This document shows positions 32,205-41,480 of a DNA stretch of 41,480 nt, in pieces. Location: NCBI GenBank assembly GCA_024642265.1, contig JAHEBL010000021.1:1-41480 (forward strand), read 5' to 3'. The notes beneath the pieces were generated by a model. It did not search any database. It saw nothing but the letters and a program-made list of their open reading frames with translations, and had not been told where the DNA came from. Origin of the DNA: Haliea sp. GTDB taxonomy: Bacteria; Pseudomonadota; Gammaproteobacteria; Pseudomonadales; Halieaceae. Within the stretch, counting starts at the first letter, position 1. Each line of letters begins with the position of its first letter. Both the position numbers and the translations under genes were made by a program.

Positions 32205-33683
32205 TTGCCTGAAGTAGTGTGGCAGCAGTGCGTGGATCGACTGCAGGACGAGTTACCTTCACAGCAGTTCAATACCTGGATACGGCCCCTGCAGGCCAGT
32301 ACGGATGGTCGCAGCCTGATGCTCCTGGCTCCCAACCGCTTTATCAAGGATTTTGTGTCAGACAAGTTCGCCGAGCGCATTGCGGAGTTGGTGCGGGAAC
32401 TCGGAAGCGAGTCACCTATGGACGTCGTTCTGCAGGTAGGGGAAGGCGCCGTCCAGGCCATAAGCAGGGCAGATGCGGAACCGGAAGTCCGGGTCGATCA
32501 GCGAGCGCCCGCGATGGTCGATGTGGCCCAGGGAATGCAGCCGGCTATTTCAGGCCAGGCAATGAATGGCAGCCTTGGCTCGGCAGATACGCACTCTTTC
32601 AGGGGAGTCTCACCAAAGTCCAATGCCGTCCGCAAGGTCGAAGTTGTCGGTTCCCTGCAGCACCAGCACCACCTGGTAGAAAATTACACCTTTGATAATT
32701 TTATCGAGGGTAAATCGAACCAGCTCGCACTCGCGGCGGCGAAACAGGTGGCGCAGAACCCCGGTGACTCTTACAACCCGCTTTTTCTCTACGGTGGTGT
32801 CGGTCTCGGTAAAACCCACCTGATGCATGCGGTAGGCAATGCATTGAAGGAGGAAAACCCCCAGGCCAAGGTGGTATACCTGCACTCGGAGCGGTTTGTG
32901 GCAGATATGGTCAAGGCCCTGCAACTCAACGCCATCAGTGACTTCAAGCGCTATTACCGTTCGGTGGACGCCCTGCTCATCGACGATATTCAGTTTTTTG
33001 CCAAGAAAGACCGGTCTCAGGAGGAGTTTTTCCACACTTTCAATGCCCTGCTGGAAGGCGGTCAGCAGATGATCCTCACCTGCGACCGCTACCCAAAAGA
33101 AATAGACGGCCTGGAAGAGCGGCTCAAATCGCGCTTCGGTTGGGGCCTGACGGTGGCAGTGGAGCCGCCTGAACTTGAGACCAGGGTGGCGATTTTGATG
33201 AAAAAGGCCACCCAGGCACGTATAGACCTGCCACCGGACGCGGCATTTTTTATCGCCCAGCGAATTCGCTCTAATGTACGAGAGCTTGAAGGAGCACTTA
33301 AGAGAGTGATAGCGAGCGCTCACTTCACAGGCAAGTCCATCGATGTAGACCTGGTAAAGGAAAGCCTCAAGGATCTTCTGGCGCTGCAGGACAAGCAGGT
33401 GAGCCTGGATAACATTCAGCGTACCGTGGCGGAGTATTACAAGATCAAGGTAGCGGATCTGATGTCCCGCCGCCGCAGCCGCTCGGTGGCGCGGCCCCGC
33501 CAGGTGGCAATGGCTCTGGCCAAGGAATTAACCAATCACAGCCTCCCCGAAATCGGCGACAGTTTTGGCGGCAGAGATCACACGACAGTCCTGCACGGAT
33601 GTCGTAAAATCAAGGAACTTCGCGAAAGTAACTCCGATATTAGCGAAGATTACAAAAACCTGTTGCGATCGCTCACAACTTGA
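32205..33683 (+). CDS. dnaA: Chromosomal replication initiator protein DnaA
   Basis: DnaA binds DnaA boxes and opens the origin. I start it at TTG 32205 ([20 protein letters not shown]), which has AAGGGG 6 bases upstream and matches the usual N-terminus; ATG 32169 would add 12 atypical residues. The product is 492 aa. Domain I is residues ~1-90, a variable linker ~90-150, AAA+ domain with Walker A GGVGLGKT (~197-204) and Walker [11 protein letters not shown], and domain IV with the box-binding signature [15 protein letters not shown]. dnaN follows after 109 bases. Confidence 0.98.
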   Translation: MPEVVWQQCVDRLQDELPSQQFNTWIRPLQASTDGRSLMLLAPNRFIKDFVSDKFAERIAELVRELGSESPMDVVLQVGEGAVQAISRADAEPEVRVDQRAPAMVDVAQGMQPAISGQAMNGSLGSADTHSFRGVSPKSNAVRKVEVVGSLQHQHHLVENYTFDNFIEGKSNQLALAAAKQVAQNPGDSYNPLFLYGGVGLGKTHLMHAVGNALKEENPQAKVVYLHSERFVADMVKALQLNAISDFKRYYRSVDALLIDDIQFFAKKDRSQEEFFHTFNALLEGGQQMILTCDRYPKEIDGLEERLKSRFGWGLTVAVEPPELETRVAILMKKATQARIDLPPDAAFFIAQRIRSNVRELEGALKRVIASAHFTGKSIDVDLVKESLKDLLALQDKQVSLDNIQRTVAEYYKIKVADLMSRRRSRSVARPRQVAMALAKELTNHSLPEIGDSFGGRDHTTVLHGCRKIKELRESNSDISEDYKNLLRSLTT

Positions 33684-33792
33684 TAGTCTTTGCCAGTTAG
33701 CTTTCGGCAGGCTCCATCTGCCTGCCTGCGACTGGCCTGTGGTCCTCGGTCAACAACAATAAACGCTATGTGTGGGAAGGGAAAACAGCTAT

Positions 33793-34896
33793 ATGAAGTT
33801 CACTATTTCGCGGGATGCCTTACTAAAACCGTTGAATCTTGTGGCCGGTGTGGTTGAGCGCCGGCAGACCCTGCCGATTCTGGCGAACGTATTGATGGTA
33901 CTCGAGGGGGATCGCCTGGCGCTGACGGGCACCGACCTCGAGGTGGAGTTGGTTGGGAGGGTTCAGCTGGCGTCCGCGGGTGACTCCGGTGAGGTAACTG
34001 TCCCGGCCCGCAAGCTTGTGGATATCTGCAAGTCACTTCCCGAGGGCAGTGATATAGAATTTACCGCTCAGGACAGTAAGGTGACGGTCAAGTCCGGGCG
34101 CAGCCGTTTTACCCTTGCCACGCTTCCGGCGAGGGAATTTCCCAATGTCGAAGACAGTATGGGAACCCACCAGTTTACCGTCAAGCAAGGCCAGCTGAAG
34201 CGACTTATCGATCGTACCGGGTTTGCCATGGCCCAACAGGATGTCCGATATTACCTGAACGGCATGTTATGGGAGATCAAGGGCAAGCAAATGCGGGTCG
34301 TGGCCACAGATGGTCATCGGCTGGCGCTTTGCACCTTACCCGGCAAAATCGAAGCCAGCGACGATACCCAGGTCATCCTGCCCCGCAAGGGCGTGCTGGA
34401 ACTCGCCAGATTGTTGCTGGAAGACGAAGCGGAGATAGCAATTGTGATTGGCAGCAACCACATTCGCGCTACCACCAATGACTTTACCTTTACCTCCAAA
34501 CTGGTGGATGGCAAGTTTCCCGACTACCAGCGCGTGCTGCCCCGTTCTCCCGACAAGATTGTGCTCGGCTCCAGGCTGGAGCTGCGCCAGGCCTTTACCC
34601 GAGCCGCTATTCTCTCTAACGAGAAGTATCGCGGTGTGCGTCTGAAGCTGACCAAAAACAGCCTCGATATCGTGGCCAACAACCCGGAACAGGAGGAGGC
34701 TGAAGAGGCGGTGCCGGTGGATTACCAGGGAGATTCACTGGAGGTAGGCTTCAATGTCAGCTACCTGCTGGATGTTCTCGGAGTACTCAGCGGCGAGCAG
34801 GTCAAGTTATCCCTGTCGGATCCCAATAGCAGCGCCTTGCTGGAAGAGTCCGATGCGGGCGATTCCCTGTATGTTGTCATGCCCATGCGTCTCTAG
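33793..34896 (+). CDS. dnaN: DNA polymerase III subunit beta (sliding clamp)
   Basis: DnaN is the ring clamp that holds polymerase III on DNA. The 367-aa product from ATG 33793 begins MKFTISRDALLKPLNLVAGVV, with the LPILANVLM motif, and ends with the clamp-typical YVVMPMRL. The GTG at 33772 would add seven non-conserved residues. A GGAAGGGA ribosome site lies upstream. It is in the dnaA-dnaN-recF-gyrB cluster. Confidence 0.98.
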   Translation: MKFTISRDALLKPLNLVAGVVERRQTLPILANVLMVLEGDRLALTGTDLEVELVGRVQLASAGDSGEVTVPARKLVDICKSLPEGSDIEFTAQDSKVTVKSGRSRFTLATLPAREFPNVEDSMGTHQFTVKQGQLKRLIDRTGFAMAQQDVRYYLNGMLWEIKGKQMRVVATDGHRLALCTLPGKIEASDDTQVILPRKGVLELARLLLEDEAEIAIVIGSNHIRATTNDFTFTSKLVDGKFPDYQRVLPRSPDKIVLGSRLELRQAFTRAAILSNEKYRGVRLKLTKNSLDIVANNPEQEEAEEAVPVDYQGDSLEVGFNVSYLLDVLGVLSGEQVKLSLSDPNSSALLEESDAGDSLYVVMPMRL

Positions 34897-34975
34897 TGAG
34901 GCGCATTTCCACCCATAATTCGTCCAGCGCAATTACTTTACGGGCCGGCCCCAGGCCCGACTTTCCCGGGCCAAC

Positions 34976-36094
34976 GTGTCTCTAACCCGCTTGCAAATCA
35001 ACCATGTCAGAAACCTGGAGCAGGTCACCCTGCTGGATCTGGCGCGGGTAAACGTTTTTTATGGCAGCAATGGCAGTGGTAAGACAAGTATCCTGGAAGC
35101 CATCCACCTGCTGGGGATGGCACGCTCTTTTCGCGGAACCAGCGTAAAGTCTCTTATAACTCACGGCCAGGCCAGTTGTATCGCTTTCGGTGTGGCCGGG
35201 GCGCTCGTTGGCACCGGAGCAGGGGTAAGCCTCGGAGTACGGCGGGGCATGGCTGGTGAGGCGCTGCTCAAGGTAGCCGGCAGCCCGGTCAAGTCGGTTG
35301 CCCGGTTGGTAGAGCACCTGCCGTTGCAGGTGATAAACGCCGACAGCTTTGAATTGTTGACCGGTGCCCCCGGCGCCAGGCGCCGTTACCTGGATTGGGG
35401 TGTGTTCCACGTGGAACATCGATTCCTGGAACAGTGGCAGCGCTTCCAGAGGTGTATAAAACAGCGCAATAAACTGCTCCGGCATGGTAAAATTCGCGAT
35501 CAGGAATTGTCGGTTTGGTCGCGCGACCTGGCGACTGCCGGCGCGGCTATTGGCGACTACCGCAGCGCCTACTTCAAGCTCCTGGTACCCCGCTTTACAG
35601 ATATTGTGAAGCAGTTGGTGCCGTCCCTCGGAGACAGGCTGGAGCTGCGCTATCAGCAGGGTTGGGACCGACAACTTACCTATGATTCGGCGCTGCAGAA
35701 CAGTCTTGCCACTGATGTAGAGCAGGGCTATACCCATGTCGGGCCCCAGCGGGCGGATATCAGGGTGTTGATAGATGGACGTCTGGCTGCGGACACATTG
35801 TCCAGGGGGCAGCAAAAGCTGGTGGTCTGTGGCCTCAAGCTGGCCCAGGGGCAGTTAATGTCAGAGCAGGGTAAAGGAAGTTGTACTTATCTTGTTGACG
35901 ATCTGCCCTCTGAGCTGGATCTGGAGCACAGCCGGCAGGTTTGCGAAATGCTGGCGTCGATGAAGGCGCAGGTCTTTATTACCTGTGTGGATAAGGCGGA
36001 TATCGCCTCGGTCTGGCCTGAGGAGAATTCAACCATGGCCATGTTCCACGTGGAACATGGCACGGTTACGGCAGTCGCTGAGGCTGTCAGGTAA
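34976..36094 (+). CDS. recF: DNA replication and repair protein RecF
   Basis: RecF is an SMC-like ATPase that loads RecA at gapped DNA with RecO and RecR. The 372-aa product has Walker A GSNGSGKT (residues 30-37), the ABC-type signature LSRGQQKLVVCGLKLAQ and Walker B (CTYLVDDLPSELD). It begins at GTG 34976; no in-frame ATG fits, and the ribosome site is poor. Two perfect parS sites lie within it and both encode FHVEH. The C-terminal one is in a tail beyond the conserved core, which explains the length over E. coli (357 aa). Confidence 0.97.
   Translation: MSLTRLQINHVRNLEQVTLLDLARVNVFYGSNGSGKTSILEAIHLLGMARSFRGTSVKSLITHGQASCIAFGVAGALVGTGAGVSLGVRRGMAGEALLKVAGSPVKSVARLVEHLPLQVINADSFELLTGAPGARRRYLDWGVFHVEHRFLEQWQRFQRCIKQRNKLLRHGKIRDQELSVWSRDLATAGAAIGDYRSAYFKLLVPRFTDIVKQLVPSLGDRLELRYQQGWDRQLTYDSALQNSLATDVEQGYTHVGPQRADIRVLIDGRLAADTLSRGQQKLVVCGLKLAQGQLMSEQGKGSCTYLVDDLPSELDLEHSRQVCEMLASMKAQVFITCVDKADIASVWPEENSTMAMFHVEHGTVTAVAEAVR
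35403..35418. promoter_or_regulatory. parS site 1 (inside recF)
   Basis: TGTTCCACGTGGAACA, a perfect match to the bacterial chromosomal parS palindrome bound by ParB, inside recF codons ~143-148. About 3.4 kb from the rpmH-dnaA gap. Confidence 0.95.
36042..36057. promoter_or_regulatory. parS site 2 (inside recF)
   Basis: A second perfect TGTTCCACGTGGAACA, 639 bp from the first. The palindrome extends to 22 bp (36039-36060). It lies in the recF C-terminal tail. Confidence 0.95.
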
Positions 36095-38569
<2,475 letters not shown>

Positions 38570-38608
38570 CCAGGGATAGTGTTGGTTCTCACGCTATTTG
38601 AAAATTTC

Positions 38609-39577
38609 TCACGATAAATGACGCAGTAGCTCGCGATTTTCTGTCCCCGGATTCCGTTGGTCAAGCTCGGCTGCTATAGCGGGCCTTTCCCATTCCGGGG
38701 GGCCCCAGAGGTGCTTCAGGCGGAAGCTCAGCGGGCCCGGCATGGATATGTCCTTGAACATGCTCCCATATTCCCGGAATGTCAGTTTAAAGGGGTTAAA
38801 TCCAGGAGTTGAGTTAATCAGGCTGACGACACCATATTCGACCTGCTCATCAGGGGACTCCGTGGCATAGGTCCCGAACAGGTGGTCCCAGATCATTAGA
38901 ACACCACCCATATTGCGATCCACATAGCCGGGGTTCCTGCCGTGATGCACGCGGTGATTGGAAGGAGTGTTGAACACCCATTCGATCTGCTCCGGAAATC
39001 GTCCAAACCATTGTGTGTGAGGAAAGATCTGGAATATCAGGTTTGCAGCTAACATAAGCAATACGGATTCTGGTTTGAAACCCAGTAGCACTGCTGGAAT
39101 AAAAAAGACGTAAACACCCACAAAGGCATAGAGGACGCTCTGGCGGAAAGCGACTGTATAGTTGAAATGCTCCGATGCGTGGTGCACCTCATGCACTCCC
39201 CATAGGAAACGCACACGGTGTGCTGCCAGGTGGAACAGGTAGAAACAGAAGTCCACTAACAGGAACAGCACCAACAAACTTGCGGGTGTCAGTTCGAGGG
39301 AAAACAATCGGAATTGATAAAGCCACTCATAGGCTGGCAAGACCAGGGCCACAACCATGAGGCCCTCGGCAATCAGAACGTAGACAGCCCCCATCGCGAT
39401 GCTGGCGGCTGAATCCCGAACTTCGAAGATGTCAGTTCCCCGGAAATGGAACCATTCCACTGTTGCGAGCAGGAGAATGATGGGTAGTGCCGACAGGGTC
39501 AGTAATTGGCTGGCTGGCAGGGCCGCGACCAAATTCTGAATAGCGAGCATTGCTTCTCCAACATGCTCCGAAATCAT
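38609..39577 (-). CDS. Sterol desaturase/fatty acid hydroxylase family protein, alkylglycerol-monooxygenase-like
   Basis: The 322-aa membrane protein has about five hydrophobic segments and the di-iron histidine clusters of the family: HLAAH, HEVHH and NHRVHH. The stretch NTPSNHRVHHGRNPGYVDRN followed by GGVLMIWDHLFGTY closely resembles animal alkylglycerol monooxygenase (TMEM195), which cleaves ether lipids, more than sterol C4/C5 enzymes. Function in bacteria is not settled, and the animal enzyme needs tetrahydrobiopterin. ATG 39577 overlaps the dioxygenase stop by 4 bases; ATG 39550 is a later alternative. It forms a two-gene operon with the TauD-type gene. Confidence 0.92.
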   Translation of the reverse strand: MISEHVGEAMLAIQNLVAALPASQLLTLSALPIILLLATVEWFHFRGTDIFEVRDSAASIAMGAVYVLIAEGLMVVALVLPAYEWLYQFRLFSLELTPASLLVLFLLVDFCFYLFHLAAHRVRFLWGVHEVHHASEHFNYTVAFRQSVLYAFVGVYVFFIPAVLLGFKPESVLLMLAANLIFQIFPHTQWFGRFPEQIEWVFNTPSNHRVHHGRNPGYVDRNMGGVLMIWDHLFGTYATESPDEQVEYGVVSLINSTPGFNPFKLTFREYGSMFKDISMPGPLSFRLKHLWGPPEWERPAIAAELDQRNPGTENRELLRHLS

Positions 39578-40419
39578 GCTTGGCTCCCGATGGTGGTCCG
39601 GTGTAACAGACGGTCATGTCCTTCGTATCCACCGGTTGCCCGGTGAAGTACAGAGCGGTTGTCCCACATGACCAGCATGTTGCTCGACCACTTGTGGCGG
39701 TATTGGAACTGCTGGCTGGTTTGCCATTGGTGAAGCTCCAGTAAGAGCTCTGAGGCCGCATCCTGCTCCATACCCTCTATACCGATGATATAGCCGATAC
39801 AACCGAACAGGCTTTCCCTACCGGTTTCCGGGTGTACTTTTATGAGCGGGTGCAAAAGCGTGTCCCTGGCAACTTTAGAGACTTTTACCCGCATACTGCG
39901 ACCGGACCCCGCATCCGCTTTGCCGTACAAGCCCTCGGGTGCGTAAGCTCCTGCGGCCGAATGGATTGCATGGCGACCCTCAATCCGGGCCCTCAACGTC
40001 GAAGGCATTTCCTCAAGTGCCATGTACTGGTTGGCAAACAGCGTATCTCCGCCGGATTCAGGAATTGTGATCCCGTAAAGGCAGGTGCCAGCGGGTGGAT
40101 TACTCTGAAAGCTCCAGTCGGTGTGCCATGCCTCGGCAAATATAGATGAGGTCTCATCGGCGTTGCGTTGAATGGCGATTATATGCTCCCGGCCGGGTAT
40201 TGGTTGTACGAAAGGGTCATCGCCGAAATTGCCAAAATAAGCAGTGAACCGCTCCAGGTCATCATCGCTTATACACTGATTGGGGAAGGCGAGAACACCG
40301 TGCTCAATCCAGGCTGCGCGAATGTCGGCGACAAGGGAGTCGCCAAGCTCCATGCTTAAATCAACGCCAGATACCTTGGCGCCACAGGCCTGGCCACTGG
40401 GTGTTACCGTAATAGTCAT
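39574..40419 (-). CDS. TauD/TfdA family Fe(II)/2-oxoglutarate dioxygenase
   Basis: The 281-aa enzyme from ATG 40419 has the TauD fold: GVDLSMEL near the start, the metal motif HTDWSF (His and Asp), the GGDTLFANQYMALEEM motif and the distal VLHRATGGYEGHDRLLHRTT with the third metal His and the 2-oxoglutarate Arg. The family hydroxylates taurine, 2,4-D, sulfate esters and other small acids; the substrate here is unknown. A purine-rich ribosome site (AAGGGAAAAGG) lies just upstream, and the frame's 22 extra upstream residues are rejected. It precedes and overlaps the AGMO-like gene and is divergent from the AraC-type gene (110-bp gap). Confidence 0.93.
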   Translation of the reverse strand: MTITVTPSGQACGAKVSGVDLSMELGDSLVADIRAAWIEHGVLAFPNQCISDDDLERFTAYFGNFGDDPFVQPIPGREHIIAIQRNADETSSIFAEAWHTDWSFQSNPPAGTCLYGITIPESGGDTLFANQYMALEEMPSTLRARIEGRHAIHSAAGAYAPEGLYGKADAGSGRSMRVKVSKVARDTLLHPLIKVHPETGRESLFGCIGYIIGIEGMEQDAASELLLELHQWQTSQQFQYRHKWSSNMLVMWDNRSVLHRATGGYEGHDRLLHRTTIGSQA

Positions 40420-40529
40420 GGTCCTTTTCCCTTGCTCCTGCATTTCTTCCGATGATAGGTAGACCACATAGAATATGATTGACATACTACGCCATCATTT
40501 ATACATATAACGCCAAAAGCGCTGGACTC

Positions 40530-41480
40530 ATGGTGATTCGAATATCGGGCAGTTTTAGCCAGATTCTCCGCCTGTGGATGGTGCGCAGAGGAATTGTCTG
40601 CGACGGCCTGGAGGCAAGGCTGGCCCTCGCCTCGCAACAAGAGACTGTAAGTGTTGAGGACTGGCGTGCTTTATTAGGGGAGGCGGAAGAACTGTGTCCC
40701 GGCCAGCCAGTGGGGCTGCAGATTGGGTCTGAGGTGCAGGTCACACATGCCGGAGTGTTGGGTTACCTGTTGCTCAATAGTGATAGCGTTGCAGATGCAT
40801 TGGAAACGTACCTGCTCTGTGAGCGACACTTTTATGGCGTAAATTTTGCTGAGCTCTCGCAAGGTGATTCAGGCTGGATGCTTGCCTGGCCTGATCAGCT
40901 TGGGAATGACAACGCGGCGTTTGTGCAAGTTGGCCTGACAGCGCTGGTTACCTTTCTTCGTCAGCGATTCCCGGGGGGTTGCGACCTCGTGTCCGTCTCC
41001 TTGACCGGTGCCGAGCCGGATAGCATCGTTCCTTTTGAGCGATTTTTCGGCTGCCCCGTCACTTTTAATTCAGTATATCCTGGGCTAACTTTTGATGCGG
41101 ATACGATTCACCGGTCGAGCTCTGGGGTCCTCCCGGAAAATTTTCACGCCATGCGCCAGCAACAGCAAAGCGCCTTTTCCACTGTGGCTGGCACAGATGA
41201 CCCTTTCCTGAAGTGCCTCCAATCGGCTTTATTGAAGTCAATTCCAGAGGGCGGGGCGACCCTACCGAAAGTTGCGCGGGCAATGAATCTTTCCCCCAGG
41301 ACATTACAACGCAGACTGGTCGAATATAAGCTCTCGTATCAGGCATTGCTTGATGCTGTGCGAGAACAGCTCGCCCGTCGCTATTTATCCCGTACTTCCC
41401 TGCTGCTTTCTGAAATCCCTCTTTTGCTCGGTTACTCCGATCAAAGCGCATTCAATCGAGCGTTCCGGAGTTGGACAGGT
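40530..41480 (+). CDS. AraC family transcriptional regulator (3' end beyond window)
   Basis: An open frame runs from ATG 40530 to the last base (317 codons). The N-terminal ~200 residues match the arabinose-binding-like sensor of the OruR/ArgR-type AraC group (LCPGQPVGLQIG, GVLGYLLLNSDSVADAL). The C-terminal DNA-binding domain shows both HTH units: VARAMNLSPRTLQRRL, and SEIPLLLGYSDQSAFNRAFRSW. About 20 residues are missing off the end. It is divergent from the TauD/AGMO-like operon, and most such regulators control the facing genes, so it is the likely activator, responding to an unknown small molecule. Confidence 0.92.
   Translation, partial: MVIRISGSFSQILRLWMVRRGIVCDGLEARLALASQQETVSVEDWRALLGEAEELCPGQPVGLQIGSEVQVTHAGVLGYLLLNSDSVADALETYLLCERHFYGVNFAELSQGDSGWMLAWPDQLGNDNAAFVQVGLTALVTFLRQRFPGGCDLVSVSLTGAEPDSIVPFERFFGCPVTFNSVYPGLTFDADTIHRSSSGVLPENFHAMRQQQQSAFSTVAGTDDPFLKCLQSALLKSIPEGGATLPKVARAMNLSPRTLQRRLVEYKLSYQALLDAVREQLARRYLSRTSLLLSEIPLLLGYSDQSAFNRAFRSWTG

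Overview
The window is a contiguous piece of a gammaproteobacterial chromosome around the replication origin. The backbone order (glmU-glmS, atpIBEFHAGDC, parAB, rsmG-mnmG, mnmE-yidC-yidD-rnpA-rpmH, dnaA-dnaN-recF-gyrB) is the classic origin neighbourhood of Pseudomonas and marine gammaproteobacteria. High GC, many CoA/lipid genes and a membrane pyrophosphatase suggest a marine oligotroph, perhaps of the Halieaceae/OM60-NOR5 type. That placement is inference; no rRNA or marker search was possible.

Layout. 0-1.0 kb: a possible 3' gene remnant, a small exported protein of unknown function and a convergent SirB2-like membrane protein. 1.1-4.3 kb: glmS and glmU, the UDP-GlcNAc pathway. 4.5-11.6 kb: the complete F0F1 ATP synthase operon, reading leftward and closed by a clear terminator. 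11.8-16.1 kb: parB, parA, rsmG and mnmG, also leftward. 16.3-27.4 kb: a block of lipid and acyl-CoA genes inserted between mnmG and mnmE: three alpha/beta hydrolases, hppA, two overlapping hotdog thioesterases, a dsbA/acyl-CoA dehydrogenase/enoyl-CoA hydratase operon and an acyl-CoA ligase. 27.4-27.8 kb: a very AT-rich non-coding gap with DnaA-box-like 9-mers. 27.8-31.7 kb: mnmE, yidC, yidD, rnpA and rpmH in one leftward operon with a good promoter. 31.7-32.2 kb: the rpmH-dnaA gap, the most likely oriC. 32.2-38.6 kb: dnaA, dnaN, recF and gyrB, rightward. 38.6-41.5 kb: an alkylglycerol-monooxygenase-like membrane hydroxylase, translationally coupled to a TauD-type dioxygenase, with a divergent AraC-type regulator that runs off the window.

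How the parts fit. Nearly all backbone genes point away from the rpmH-dnaA gap, as expected if forks start there. Two perfect parS sites lie inside recF and are the targets of the ParB encoded at 12 kb. The inserted block could take lipids from ester hydrolysis through CoA activation to beta-oxidation.

Most interesting points: (1) two origin-like gaps, one at the Pseudomonas position and one at the Vibrio/Shewanella/E. coli position next to mnmE; (2) mnmE has no ATG, GTG or TTG start and appears to begin at a CTG overlapping the yidC stop; (3) the lipid block separating mnmG from mnmE; (4) the AGMO-like/TauD/AraC module; (5) parS pairs embedded in recF that encode the same peptide.
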